NCBI GenBank assembly: GCA_031841125.1
Contig: CM063108.1
Span: forward strand, 66,188,344-66,252,343
Source: Acanthococcus lagerstroemiae
Taxonomy: Eukaryota; Arthropoda; Insecta; Hemiptera; Eriococcidae
Length of the DNA: 64,000 nucleotides
Direction: 5' to 3'
A program made the position numbers and the translations under genes. Below the pieces are notes generated by a model. It did not search any database and was not told the origin of the DNA. It worked only from the letters and a program-made list of their open reading frames with translations. Below, piece by piece: positions 11,308-25,199 of this stretch. How positions within the stretch are numbered: the stretch's first letter is position 1; each line of letters begins with the position of its first letter.

Positions 11308-12573
11308 GAATTATTGTACGAAACCACGCGACTTATATAATTTTTGTTTATTTTATTTCCCTTTTTTTTTTTTTTTTTTTTTGTACGTCAACCAAACTAT
11401 ATAATACGTGTATACCTCTGTATATCGACATCTCGGATGTATTCGAAGCGATGAGTATAAATAGTTCGTCTATTATTAAATATTAAAAATTGTATCTTAT
11501 TAATCGTTGTTAATGTTTAATAGAGACGTAGTAATAACCGCGAAGTGTTCGGTAATCCAGAATAAATGAAAAAAAAATTGTGTTTAGCGTAAACGAGTTA
11601 TATATTTTTAATTAACGTAGTACGATATTTGATTCGCGTGCTCGATAATTCGGATAACGATTCAGCCTCCATTAAGTTCTAGAACGTGTGTATTCATAAA
11701 TCGACTTTTTTTTTCGTTTTTATTTTGTATTAATTAGATTTTATTGTTTGTGTTACGATTATTATATTATTATTGAATATAGGCAACGCCGTAATTCCAT
11801 CCGTCTTTTTAGTATAAATTATGGGTTAACGTGTATTTTTGTTTTTTAACAGTCACGAGAAAGATTTCTATACTTAGAAAGTAAATGCCACTAACAAATA
11901 TAGGGTAACACGATGATCATTTTTTAGGCGTTGAAGTGTCAATTAAAAAACCATAATTTCACACATTTTACGTTTACATAGTTTTATCTTCGTTTTCCCA
12001 TTCTGTCTCTGTCATCCATCCAAAGTGTAACTATACGACCCAAAAGCTCTATTTTTTGTTTATTTCAAATGTTACAAAAATACAACGTGTTCCGTGGCCC
12101 CAACCTTGTACTAATTTCCCATTAATTCACCTTGAAATTCGTTTTTTAAACAAATGTATAAAAATATTACTTATATTTACCTACTGTTCCGTTCAACAGG
12201 CTTCAAACACGGTAGCCAAGTGCCTTAAATGTTTGCCTAGTTTTTATTTTTCACTGTTACGTTATATGTTCTATTATTTATTTATTCGTTCTTTCCCCGA
12301 TGATGTTTCTATCATTATTTTTATTTATTTATTATTTAATCTTCGTCGAACGTTATCAAAAATAATTCATAATAAACCGTACTCTTACGGTCTTGTATGT
12401 ACACCATCGAACTCTTACAATACTTACTCAGCCTAACATTAACAAAAACGATTAAACCGATTTTTTCAAATTGAAACATCATTTTGAAAAATCCCTAACA
12501 TACAGTTCCGTGGCTGAGTACGCAAGGTGATCCATGCACGAGGACGATATTCTAATTGCCAGGAATATTAGAT
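11308..12573 (+). other. 3' untranslated region and AT-rich downstream DNA
   Basis: Directly after the TAA stop there is AT-rich sequence with a T-run of about 22 (around 11363-11382). No further gene follows. A poly(A) signal is listed separately. The T-run is on the coding strand, so it is not the poly(A) trace expected from a retrocopied mRNA. Confidence 0.5.
11561..11566 (+). promoter_or_regulatory. Candidate polyadenylation signal AATAAA of the ATPase gene
   Basis: AATAAA lies about 255 bp after the stop codon and is followed closely by an A-run. The distance is reasonable for an insect 3' UTR, but other AT-rich signals downstream could also be used. Confidence 0.4.
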
Positions 12574-13220
12574 GCGAATAAATAAGAAGGGGTCCACATT
12601 CAAACCACTTATTTGAAGCATTTTCAATCAAACAGAAACGCAATTCATTTCTCTCATCGTGATACAAATTGCCCACGAGAATCTGCAATTTGCAGTATGC
12701 GTGTCAGTGTATTACTTTCAACCCCCCTCCCCCTCCATAACATGTTAGAGTTATCACTAGCAAACAGTAAAGGAGTATAACATAAATGTACAAAAAAGAC
12801 TACCAGTGACGTATCAAAGTGACTTTTTTTTGGAGGGGAGGAAGCTAATTTCAGCACCTGAAAATTCAAGTTTTGCCAACTGAAGAGTGAATAAACAAGG
12901 AGGGGTCCACATTCAAATCACTTATTCCAAGCTTTTTGATAACCAATCAAACAGAAACGCGATTCATTTCTCTCATCGTGATACAAATTGGCCACGAGAA
13001 TCTGCAGTTCGCAGTATATGCATGTCAATGTGTATACATTTTCACCCCCCCCCCTCCTTCATCTCCATGATAACATGTTTTAGAGCTATCACTAACAGAG
13101 AGTAAGGAAGTATAACATAAATGTACAAAAAAGACTACCAGTGACGGAACGAAGTGACTTTTTCTCAAGGGAGAGAAAGCTAATTTCAGCAACTGAAAAT
13201 TTAAGTTTTGCCATCTGAGG
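12574..13220. repeat. Tandem duplication, 313-bp unit, two copies
   Basis: Unit 1 (about 12574-12886) and unit 2 (about 12887-13218) are direct neighbours. Both carry GGGGTCCACATTCAAA, AATCAAACAGAAACGC, TTCATTTCTCTCATCGTGAT and TAACATAAATGTACAAAAAA in the same order, about 85-90% identical. Each unit has a C-run in its middle. The units are non-coding. Confidence 0.9.
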
Positions 13221-15997
13221 ATTCGTTATCGCTAACTGACGAAAATTTTCGAAACTGACAAGCAAGAGAAGTTGATTTTTTGTGCTTCTAACAACTGCCG
13301 ATCAAATTTTATCAACCGGGGGTCGAAATTTTGCTAAGTTTACCAACTCTGGAAGACATTTTGGGGGAGAGAGTTTCCTCCTTTCAGCACGTTCCCTGAA
13401 AATTACTGTAAATACGGATTTCCTATACTAAACACGAGGCCGAATCGCACATACCCTGAGAATACAACCGGTTGTCTGGACCTAAACTTTACTGCAAATA
13501 TTGTAATTCTTCGAGAGTTTGCAAAAACGGACAAGGAAAAGTAATTTTTCTTACCTACTTAAATTTCGTTCTCATTTCACTATGAATCATGCACACCGTA
13601 AATTACAAAAATTCTAGATGCTAGTTTTGAAAGTTTAGAAATTATGAGCTCCAAAAATTTCATTGAACATATTTTTGCAACAGGATGGTTTATCGTAATT
13701 GTTTTGGTAATTTATCTGAATATATTCTGTCGGAAGAAAATTAACAGCAAATTTAAATTATTATAAGAAAAAGGTTCATTGCAGAAAGTATCAAAAATTT
13801 GCTAAACATATCAAAATCCTGCGAGTATCCGGTACCAATCAATTCAAACAGCTCGCTACCTTATACCATTTGAAGATTAAGTAAATGCGACAAAATATTT
13901 CAGTTTGTGATTCTTTCTATACGGAGCAAGCTTGCCTTTATCCTACGCACATGTGGACATCTTCATTTGCCTTCACTTTTAAATGTCTCAAATTTAGTCC
14001 ATTTAAGAAATTATTTACTTTTTTATAACATATTTTCCTGCGTTATAGATGTAGAATGGTATAACATTCTGGTAGTACTGGAGAACAGTTGGGTATAACC
14101 CTTTAAAATATCATTGAAAAGATCAAATAAATCAAGACGATCATCCAAGATCCCAGTACGACCATTAGTTTGTTAATCTTGATGATCTTTGATAATCGCC
14201 TGATTTCCAGATGATCTTGGGATCCTCATCTGAGATTAGAAAGCTCATTAAAAAGGGTAAAATTATTATACAAAAAAATTCAAAAAAGATCATGGAATCG
14301 TAATCTGCAATCTTCATTTTTCTGCGTGGCCTTCGGATGTAAATCGGAGAATTTTCTCAGTTTATTAAATACCTTGTAGATTATGATCTCGGATTACCGG
14401 CTTTATAATCTTCCCCACTTTTGATTATTACATCAAAATCTTAACATCTTTACATAAAAATTCTGATATTTTCATTTTCTACGAATGGCCCCTCAATTTT
14501 TTAAAAGAAAACGATTCCCTTACGCATCTTCATATACCAGTCACATCTTCATAGTTGAACATTCTTTGAACATAGAAACACTGCAATTTTCAATTTCTAC
14601 AATTTTTGTTCTTTAAGGGTGAAAATACCCTCCTCCCCAATCTGAAGTAATACGACAAGGGATTTCCACTAGGTAAACGTCACGGGGGAAGGAAAATTAC
14701 AACCAGATCTTAGGAACACTGTTGAATCGATTTCCATCTATTTATCTTCACTAGTTGCGGCAAATGTCCCAGTTAGCATCAGAAAGTTATTCAATTTATC
14801 AGTTTTTAATATTAGTTGATACTTTCTTTCATGGACCACACCTTCGCCTTTTAAGGAAGTAAGGATAAGCAATCATATCTGCGTGTGGTCCAGATAAGTT
14901 GCCTTCTTATACAACTGAAGAAGGATTATTCTCTTTCAGACATCTCTATAATATTTTGAAAAGGTACCATTTCAGATTTAGCTGAAAAATCAGTAGTGGG
15001 GTTTTGAAAGAAAAATTTTGTTTAATTTTTGGTTTTGTAGAGAAAGAGGTGAGTTAAAAATATTCCCAGTTACACTTTGTAACATAAATTAGGAAAAAAG
15101 TCATTTTCAGCAGAGTATTTTAGCCAAAAATATTTTGTCAACTTAGTAGACATCACACGCTTTCTGCTCTAAATGCTGCTGTTTCTCTTCTTCTAATATT
15201 CCCAGATAACTATTAAAGTCCAAGTAATCAAAGGCTTACATCCTAAATTATGGCCTTGAAGGGATACGCAAGGCAAATAAGATGTACAATAATACGGAAT
15301 ATAGCAGGGGAAATAACAAAGCAACCACTGAAAGCGGCAATGGAGGGGGGATTATAATTTTTTCTGCTTCTTGTCAATAATGTGGCCTTAATATTTCAGA
15401 ACCCGATGGAGATTATACCGACTAGAAAGTACTCTTTTTGAAGGGGGGGTTCTTCTATTCCCTCATCTAGTATTTCCCGGGAATACTGTCACCAGTCTTG
15501 AGAATTTAGAAGTGCAAATTCTATATTTTTGAAGGATTGCTGTGAAATTTGCACATCTTTTGTTTTCAAGGGTTTATGCCTCCCTTTTAGGATTTCTCTC
15601 CGAGTATTATTCTAATGAGTTTCGAGTAATTCTTCCATATTCATACAGACATGCAGTAATTCAGAAATTTCCGATGAAGCGCGAGCTCATTTTACTGGTT
15701 TCACTTGTATTCACAGGCAATTATTCATGATAGTTATTACGTTTATCGGTTCCCTCAACCAAAATGTTAAGATAAAATAAAATGATAATGAGAACCGCTC
15801 TCGTATCTCTCGATCGAAGAGCACAAAAGCGACTTCCCGTTTTGAACTGCCGGAACCTGTACCAATTCCACGATTCCCTGTAACACCTTCAAACTTAGCG
15901 CATGACAACTTAATACACACGAACTCGCTTCGAGTCGAATTTGTTGCCTGACAATCGGTTTATAGGAGAAAGTATGAGACAGAATGAGATCAAAATA
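13221..15997. other. Non-coding AT-rich stretch
   Basis: No gene or clear element. Around 14130-14420 the sequence is unusually rich in ATGATCTT/AAGATCAT-like words, with partial inverted matches that suggest a decayed simple repeat. Confidence 0.4.
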
Positions 15998-16156
15998 CAG
16001 TAGAAATCGGTTATAACGATACTGAAGGGAACTCAAGTTTTCTGTCGTTAAAACTAATTCATCACTCAAATCAACATAGTTTCCTCTTATATTACCTCGG
16101 GCCAGACTTGAAAACCACATCGTCATAATCGGTATCTTTATAACCGATTTCCACTA
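15998..16156. mobile_element. Tc1/mariner-superfamily MITE, pogo/Tigger-like (159 bp), TA duplication
   Basis: The termini are inverted: CAGTAGAAATCGGTTATAAC on the left and TAGTGGAAATCGGTTATAAA from the reverse-complemented right end, 27-28 bp long. They are flanked by TA on each side (15996-15997, 16157-16158). The CAGTRG...CGGTTATAA end resembles pogo/Tigger termini. No transposase is present. Confidence 0.75.
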
Positions 16157-16692
16157 TAAGCATATTGCTATTAAAGTGCGAAAAGGCAAGCGATGCACTC
16201 GCCTTCAGCTTATGCGGAAAGTTACGCGACTGCGAAAAGCATTTTCATACGTGCATCAAATACTATTTTTTTTAAACTAATGCATAAAAAGAAACAATTT
16301 TGAGCCCCATTCAATAAATTACCGATAAGTTACTGTAAATTACCTACTATTTCGATGAGTTATGGTAAATGACGGTAATTTAGGTTCACGGGCGAAGATA
16401 AAACGTTGCGGGCGAAAACGAAAAGCGAGCGAAAAATTTTTATTCGATATACTCAGGAAGATCATCATGTTTAAACGATTTAGTTTTGAGAAAGAGTAGT
16501 TCTTCAGGATCATTAACCTGGTGTTGTTTATTATGGTTTACGCTATATCTTCCCGCCCTCAGGGAGGAAAGTGATCATTTCCCTCCTGTAAAGTAATATT
16601 TCAAGTAGGTGATTTGGCTACACGGATCCAACTGTTTCATGCGGTTTCATACAATTGTGTTGTTTGAGGTTGATTACTGTAGTATCATGGAT

Positions 16693-16869
16693 CAAGGACA
16701 TAAATAGGGGGAGGGGGTACTGAGGTCTACCTCAGCAAAAAATAAGTATTTTTCAGGAGTTATGAGAGGCAAATTAAGGGGGAGGGTGTAAAGGGTCAGG
16801 CCTGCAGGACAGAGACAAAATTTCTTAGACCCCTCCCCTTCCCTTGTAACGGAGCTATCCACGCCCTAG
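16693..16869. mobile_element. hAT-type MITE (177 bp)
   Basis: The left end CAAGGACATAAATAGGGGGA matches imperfectly the reverse-complemented right end CTAGGGCGTGGATAGCTCC. The flanks are TCATGGAT (16685-16692) and TCACGGAT (16870-16877), an 8-bp duplication with one difference. G-runs lie inside the left end and C-runs inside the right end. Confidence 0.7.
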
Positions 16870-17050
16870 TCACGGATATCAAAATATTGTAAAATTACGC
16901 AAGATTTGAGGAATTATCGTTCATTATGCTTCCACTTTGAGTACATTTTGAGAACAATATCCTACATAACAGGGTAATTAAGGAAGCGTTATCACTTGTG
17001 CTGCAAACTTCACTCTTGTGAAAACGCTTCCATCCCTCCCTGTGGTGTAA

Positions 17051-18359
17051 TAGGGTGTCACAGTTTCCGCTGTCAGCCAGTTGAGGAACGACCGAACTCA
17101 TCCAGATAAAAAAAGATTTAAATACCATTTTCTGGAATTCTCAAATGAGAGGAAATTAAGTGCACCTAAAAGTGTACCCGATTGTACCAGCTACGATTTT
17201 TGAGATAGAGTAAAATGTTATCAATGAAACTTGAACTACTTTTAATTTCTAACCAAAAAAGTGAATTTACATTTTTGCCTATCGTTGAGATTGAAGGCGC
17301 TATACAACATGAAAACTGACAAGATTTTGAAAATTCTCTCTTAGCTTAGAGGGGAGGGGCTAGTTTAGATCAGGTGGAGTGTTGAGCTAGGGGACTTCAA
17401 CAAATCATCATTGATTGAATTCGGTTCAGTGTATCCGCAGTTATTACAATTTGAAAATCGTTATTTTTCAACTTGCTATGCAATTTTTGAAATTCAGTAC
17501 CAGGGTGGAAAATAATTATGGTTAGCCTCATCTGAAAATAAATTTTGTTGAACACATCTTGCCCGTTCTCATCGACATTATTCGAGGTCAATCAACATAG
17601 CCGCTATCAACAGTGTGTGCAGTCTGGAATCGCGTCACAATTTGTTGGGTTAGGCTTACAATTCGGGAACCTCATCACAAACATTTCACGCACTTTGTTA
17701 TAAGAAACATGCCGGAAATAATGTTCGATAATAAAGGCGCCTTCTTCATTCGAATGAACCATCTTTCTAGAAAAAATTAATTACAGCTTATCACACTACT
17801 GCAATGGTTCATACTCATCTGCTCGCGTTTTGATTGTACTACAAGAACACTTCAGGCCTGTAACTACCGCAACCAATTTGAATCGAATTCTTTTTCTACT
17901 ATTTGTACCGCAGTGTTGATTTAGGCTTGCAAGATAAACGCCACACCCTGTACAATAACGATTTTCAAATGGTAATAACTTTGGGTACACTGAACCAAAT
18001 TCAATCAATGATGGTTTGTTGAAATCCCCCAGCTCAACACTCCACCTGACCTAAATTACTCCCTTCCCCTTAAATTAGGGGAGAATTTTCAAATTTTTGT
18101 CATTTTTTGATATTGTATAGCGCCTTTAATTTCAATGATAGACGGAAATGTTACTTCACTTTATTTGTTGGAAATTAAAAGTAGTTCAACTTTTATCAGT
18201 AACATTTTACTCTATCTCAAAAATTGTACCTGGTACACCTTTCAGGTACACTTAATTTCCTTCCATTTGAGAATTGGAGAGAATGATATTAAAATTTTTT
18301 TTGTCTCGATGATTTTTATCATTCCTCAACTGGTTAGCAGCCAAAACTGGGACACCCTG
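17051..18359. mobile_element. Foldback element (1.3 kb) with arms of about 430 bp, CAGGGTGTC group
   Basis: The left arm (about 17051-17475) is repeated in inverted orientation at about 17945-18359, with about 75-80% identity. Shared landmarks include the GGGTGTC tip, CAGTTGAGGAA, GGAAATTAAGTG, GAGATAGAGTAAAATGTTA, GGTGGAGTGTTGAG and AACGATTTTCAAA. The flanks TGTAA (17046-17050) and TATAA (18360-18364) agree at 4 of 5 positions. The spacer of about 470 bp has no coding sequence. Confidence 0.8.
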
Positions 18360-21037
18360 TATAATTACGCACGGAGATTTTTTCGCACACTTTTATCGTA
18401 CTGTGTAAGTAAACTGATTTTTCATAGCTGATTTGCGTGCGAAAAATCGCTTCTTTCGAGCATAAGTTCAGAAAATACTTTTTATTTTCATCCATCGCAT
18501 TCTCGTTTCATTTTGTCCGCAATGTGTTGTGAAAAAAATATATAAATTTGAACCATCGAGGCTACGGTAATGAACTTCCAATAAGTTTTGATACTCGTAA
18601 TTAACCATTCATTTATGAAATCTAAAGCAGTATTAAATGGTTGGGAACATAGTTCAGATATTTCATCTTATAGTTCAGCAGTCTTCGCAGCTATCAAAGT
18701 GAAACACGGGAATCAAACAGATCTTTCTATACCGGGCAGCGTTCATAATAAGTTTTGGTCGTCAAATGACATTCTACAAAGACACCGCAATTCTCGAAAA
18801 TATATTTCGGCAACCGCACAGTCCACGGGTTTTGTAACTAAGGAGACGAGGCCAGGTCCACTTCGTACATCCATTTTTATCTTCTTCATACTGCGAGTGA
18901 GCACACTACTAAAATATTATCCAGAGTTCGTGGAGCATCCGTAATGTAAACCCGTTCGATATAGCAGTTACGAAAAATAATAATAAAATTCCGGCTTCAT
19001 ATTGACTTCGGCTTCTCTATTCGGACTCATCGCCTATTTAGAGCGAAATTATCGGTAAGCTCGACCTCCGAATCCCTCGAGCTTTTCCGTAAGCTTATTT
19101 AGGGCGCTAATCAATAGGAATGAACAGAAATGAACGGGCTACCATCGCATTCAATTATTCGAGTTTTCGATTCTCGGATTAGGTGAGAGGAAAACGATTT
19201 CTGAACTAGGATGCGAGAGTAATTTTGTATTTCATCGGGTGGCTTTCGATGTAAAAGCAGTTCGCAAATGTTTCTCCCTCGTCAGACGCTGTCTGGTGGT
19301 TGCACCAGCAGAATCATCATCACATTCCGAACATAGCCGGAAAGCTAATTAGAGCCATCTTCGTTACCTCTCTTCTAAGTTACGACGACGACATTCTTGC
19401 TCCGGGTATCTACCGACATGACAGTTTTTTAATTTGAGGAAACGCGGCGCGGCGATACTGGAAGAAACACATTTATCAACGCGTATAAAAGGCGAACTGA
19501 TGGCGGTAATTAATATTTGGACAAATTTACAAAAGCCGCATTGAAATTCGGTATTTAAGATGAATGGAAAACTACGCTCCTCGGTCCTCGAGTGATGAAA
19601 AATGAACGAAAATGAAGAGCTGCTTTTTCGAAGGGCGATTTACACCGATAATTTTTCTCGGTCCGCGCCATCAGACCGCGTAATCGAGGCCTTATAAATC
19701 GGCTTCCCATCGACCGCGTTCGAGTATTCAAAACGTGTGAAGGCACAAGATGGGAAAATTCGAGATGCTATCTAATTGACGAGGGTGTATACGAAATCAT
19801 GCGATATTCAAAACGGAACGTACGATCAAAATTCTAACAACGAGTTTCTGAATCCATAAATGCGGGTCAAGCACGCGAGGTGACTTACTGCAAAATTCAC
19901 GAAAATTCGCTACATTTCCCTCTTAATATTGCGTTCTAAAGGTGACACAGTAACATTGAAAACTTATCGTTACGCTTGCTTCGCCTCGAGTCATGGAAAA
20001 TATTTACCACTGATATTCACAGAAAACTGACACCAACAAAGACCAACAGGGGCATCGGTTAGGGTTGTACAGACAGGTAAGAGGGACGCCTGTTCAGCCA
20101 CTTTCATCGACTGCCGAAAAGGCTTCAAAGGACAAGTTCGAGATATAGAGTCATCAGTCGGCAAACTTCAAAAAGCAAAAACCATGGCGGTGCACGCACA
20201 GATTTCTACCTATTTTTGGTTACGATTATATTACTTTTCCTTTTTTCGCATTTGGAGAAGGTGAATCGAGTTATGAAACAGCTTGAAACGATTGAACGAA
20301 GTTGGAAAACAGATTGCAAAAGGTTGACGGATTTTGAACACAGCATTTCTCCAGAATTAAATTAACCGTCCTTTTTTTCCGGGAAGAGGGGGATATTACA
20401 ACTTTCACATTATTCAAAACGACTGAGAATTTAATCTAAAAGTTTGCTGTGTATTAAAAAGAACAGATTCGTGTTATGGAAAAGCGCAGTCATGCTTTTA
20501 AACGGAAATTTTTTTTCGTTCATATACGGAACTACTTTTCTCTCTACAGCTTTGGATTATGAAAAGTTCAAAGACCAAAAAAGTTCTCATGATGGTTTCT
20601 AGAATTCACAAAGAAAGATTACTCTTACCCATGTGCATTAACATATGTGATAATTATTACCACGGGTACTAAGGTTGAAGTTAATCATGTAATATTGTGG
20701 CCACATTATGAAAAAAATTATGTAGAAATGAAGTGTATTAGCGATTACATCAGTCCAACATAAAGAGAGCATTCAACTGGCACCATAAAACGCGGATCAA
20801 AAAACGCAAGAGGGCAGTTCTCCCCAATATTTCTTGAGAGGGTATTGTCTTCTTTGAAATGTGGACTTGCATTTCGAAGTTTCATTTTGAAGATAGATAA
20901 CACGATGTTTGGCAGAATAAACTACAGGCAGGCTTTTCAAAATCTTCATTCTTTCAATGTAATACATCACTGTTCACCCTGTTGAAGAAGGACCATTTAC
21001 CACACGAAACATCCTAACGAGTTATGTAGTCTGAATT
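18360..21037. other. Non-coding stretch, partly CpG-richer
   Basis: No gene recognised. 19000-19900 has more CpG than its surroundings and holds a TATA-like string (listed separately). A short frame at 18588-18944 has no recognisable domain. Confidence 0.35.
19484..19491 (+). promoter_or_regulatory. TATA-box-like string in a CpG-richer block
   Basis: TATAAAAG followed by GCG is a close match to a core TATA box and sits in a locally CpG-richer region. No coding exon is visible downstream, so it may be coincidental. Confidence 0.2.
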
Positions 21038-21369
21038 CAGGGACGGGCAACTTTACCCCCTTCCTCCCGTAGGAATTTTTTACTCAGCACTTGGGAAAAT
21101 ATACCATTTTAGTCAAGCGAGTTGAAAAAATCCAACAAGTTAAAAGGTTTTTCCTTTTTTTTCCTTTTTTTTTTTTTGCTTTTGCTTTTGCTTTCATAAT
21201 ATGTATTTCTTGGGAATTGAGTTTGAGAAGTTGAAAAAACTCAAAAAGTCAAAAGGTTTTTCTTCTTTTGCTTTGATACTTGGAAATTTTGAGTTGAGCC
21301 AGTTGAGACTTTCATCATTTTTATCCCCCCTCCTCCACATTCCAGGAAAAACTCCCCGATACGCCCCTG
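21038..21369. mobile_element. hAT-type MITE (332 bp)
   Basis: The left end CAGGGACGGGCAACTTTACC pairs loosely with the reverse-complemented right end CAGGGGCGTATCGGGGAGTT. The flanks are TCTGAATT (21030-21037) and TCTAAATT (21370-21377), 7 of 8 identical. The interior contains a short duplicated block (AGTTGAAAAAAT/CTCAAAAAGTC ... AAAAGGTTTTTC) and is non-coding. Confidence 0.7.
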
Positions 21370-21377
21370 TCTAAATT

Positions 21378-24300
21378 GCTTTTCGTTTCAACTCATATAT
21401 TGACTAAATCTTCTCTGTCATTTCAAGTCTTCCTGCATCTTCTGAGTAGTTTTTCTTTTTATTTAGTCAGTCGTTCGAGTCTTCACTGCATTCCAAATTT
21501 CACAATCCCATCATGTCTTCTAGTAAGGTTGCCATGGATACACTGGAGAGGAGAGGACCTGGAGAGGTCATCGTGGAAAATGGTCACGTTTCGGGCATGT
21601 GGCAAGATCAACAACAATGGAATTTTTGAGGGATTATTCGCTCGGTCCTGAACAAGGGTCCAGGCGAATAATGTTCTGAGTAGATAACAGTGAAGAAATG
21701 CAAAATTCTTAAAAATTTCAGCCTGACAAGTTAAGAAGAAAGATTTTACTTTCTCAAATACTTGGGCGTCTGGTTGCTAGATGTTGCCTAACTTTTTAAT
21801 TATCATTAATGAATGGTGCCACATCTAGTGTCACTTTAGCTTGGGCTACTAAAATTACGAAAATCGAAAATTCGTTATTCTCAGTTGTATTGGAAAACGC
21901 ACATTATGACTCGTTTGAATGGTCTCGATGAATTATTTCGAAGAAAGTAAAAAGAAACTCGTGTTTTATCTGTCTACAATACATAGTACGATAAGAGTCC
22001 ATTATAACTTAGGGCAATAACAGAGACACGAGAGGATAGCATGAGCAAAACATACTGTCAGAAGTAGAACAGAGAATCCATGGATGCATCCGGAGGTTCG
22101 AAAGTAATGCAATGAAAAACATCAAAATTACGTAGCCTAACGTCTGTTTTCAGTTTTAAGAGGATAGCTCACAGTGGTGGAAAGAGCTAAGTATTTGGGC
22201 TGCAGATCTCTTACATCTACTTGTACTTTGAAATGTCCTACTAGGAGATTAGTTGGAAAACTTAAGCACTTCATACGAATCACTGGTACATTTCGACCAC
22301 GAAGAAAGCATAGAAAAATCGAAAAGCTCGTAACAGATTGAAATAGTCCCACGTCCCTGACCTAGACACGAAGTAAAACGTGATTTTCGGTTCCATGTCG
22401 GGAACCATTGATTGGTCGGTTACCGTTTACTCGATCCACCACCAGTCTACTTTTACTTCTCGAATTCGAAATTCGCCGTTTTTCGGATCTGTAATGTCCT
22501 GTAAGCATGTGACTCGCGACCTTGCTTCTTTATGGCGTGCCACGTGCTCGTATTTTTCCTAACCCTCGCTCAGTCCGACCATTTCTTTACCACAAACTTA
22601 CTTATACCACAATGGGTGTAGATACTATTTAAATCGTTACACTTACATTACTCATATCCGACGTTGATGTCACACGACACCTTGTTCTGAAACCTTACCA
22701 GTAACTGTTGAATACACTAGTATGTCAATTATATAAAATGAAAACGATAGCCGAGCCACCACAGCGCTGCATTTATACCCGAACTCGTATCTACGTTTCG
22801 AGCCCAAGAGCACATTCCACACTTTGGTTTTCCGCGACTAATACGGCAATAACGATAATAGAGGTGCGTGTATTTGCTATAATGTAAAAAAAAGAAAAAA
22901 AAAAGTAAATCCTAACCTTAACCATTTCTCACAACCATGCGATTCAATTCGGCTTTTGTATGACGAGAATCAGACGACGACTTCGAAAATGAATTAGTAC
23001 AGAACGATTTCGCTTATGTGATATTTTATTTTTGTAATAAAATTTTAAATATTGTTATTAACTATCGATGTTGTAGTATTTATTTCTGTTGTATAGTGCA
23101 GGCGAATCGGCGACCCATTGTGTGGAAAATAGTTTTAGCAGAGATGGTCGTGATGACATGCCAAATTGGTACAAGTCTCCCCTACGTTTAGGCTAGCTTC
23201 ACAGCAGATCTTTGTAATCGTGCATTGTATCGAAAAATGTTCCAAACAACAAATGTTCAGGGTAGAATAATCGTTAAAACAAATCTGTACAGTTTCCACA
23301 TAAGAACGACAAATGCGACACAAAGAAGCATCTCAGTCTGCCGCCTCTAAGAACTCGTCCAGTGAAGCATCGCACCTCCTGCTATTCTATTTCAGGAGCA
23401 AAGAAAAGAAAAAAAAAAGGAATAGAAAGAAAAGTCTCATCTTCGATAAAACTAAAAACATAAGAAGGAAAAAGTGGAAGGATTTCTAACTCCTTTTAAT
23501 TTCTCTTGCATCTGAGAAGAAATCCTGCAAATTTTGCTTTGTAATTGCAAACCAGTGGCAGAATTCATCTACCAGGGTGGATTTCTACTCAGAAATGTAG
23601 CTATAGTTTACTTTTTCAAATTCACACCAACTGCAATACTGAACGATTTTGAATCGCCGACCTATGACATAACAAAAACTTCAGTAGCGTTTCCCTCATA
23701 ACTATACTTTTGATTATACACCTTCTTTCCACCCAGACACACAATTTAAAGTTGTCGGAAACCAGAAAAAATTGAAGCCTTCGTGGGGAATTGATTTGTA
23801 AGTATTCAGCCCCAGGCACTTTTTTAGCCCACAGATCAAATTCTGAGACCATTTCCTTCATTTACAACTGATACCGAACTCAACCATAAAATGATGATGC
23901 AAGCTCTTCTTAGTCCTGGAAATGGCCTTCAATAAGTTGGCGCAAAAATTTACAAAAATAGTTTACAACCAAATTTGTAGACCTTAAAAAACTATGGTAC
24001 TCTTGACATCAAAAGTTCAATAGGACTAATGGTCGAGATGGAATTTTTTTAAATAAAATTGACTTCACTCACTTTACGTACTCCTCTCTCCCAACCCAAC
24101 GGGTCGATTGGGCCCACCTTCGAACTCGAACCTCATTAGGGTTGTGAAAGTTGATCATCGAAATGTCAGCTGACTAGGTCAATTAAAGATGACTATAACG
24201 TTGGATAATAGTATTTCCCCCCAGAGCACACATTTTGGCTCCATTCCTCGCAATGGTCCGCCTAAGACCATTTACGAATTTGACTCGTGTTCCACTATCG

Positions 24301-25199
24301 TGGATAATGTTGACCCTTAAAATTGATAAGAAATACTAATTTGCGAGTGAAGCAAGCAAAATTTTTCCGAAAATATTGGTGAACTTTTTTTTATTTTGTA
24401 GAAAATGAATCAGTATCGATTTTATCTCGAATTTTGACCGGTCAGCAAAATCGACGCGAAGAAAAAGAAGTTAGGGCATAAAATTTTTTACCATTTCGGT
24501 TATTTAAAGAAAATACACGTTAAATGTTATCTCAGATTTTGATTCGTAAACAAAAAGTGGTCTTCGATAAGACTTGATTGATCAATTTAAAACTAAGGAA
24601 ATATTCTCAATATACGTTCAATTAATAGGTTCGAGAGATGTAAATGTACATTTATTCCAACTTTTCGGCGTTGCATCCTCGATTAGGGTAAAGGCCTTGC
24701 CAATAATGTTTTGACCAACAAATAAGAAACCTGCTAGGTCAAAGGGCGTCTGCGTATCCGCTTCCAAGCCATGCCCGGATGAGATACTAGGAACTAACTC
24801 AATATTGGGCCCCAAGAGCAAAGAAAACTTTCTAAGGGCCTTACTTGAAACAAAAATGTTAAGGAGCGGGGAAGATATTTAACACGTACATGTCGATAGC
24901 ATAATTACGTAACAACGGGAGATTTTTCGGAAGGGGGGGGGGTCTAAATTCAAACCCTTGTTGTTCTTCATATGACTTAACAAAAAGGAGTCAATTTTAA
25001 TAATCAAGAAACTGAGGACATTGTACCCCTACTTTTAATACACCAGGTAGTTTTGGTAAATAAAATTTGGAGATCTTTTCAATTAGGACTCGGATTTGGG
25101 GCTTTGATATCGCCAGATATCTGCTGATTTCCACTTCGGTACTGAATTTCGATATTCTTTCGGTCGTATGTATAGATCAATTTCAGTAAAATACTGTCG
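21378..25199. other. Non-coding stretch without recognised gene
   Basis: Only short frames. 22380-22900 is slightly more CpG-rich; 22870-23080 is very AT-rich and could be an untranslated or terminal region, but nothing proves a transcript. Confidence 0.35.
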
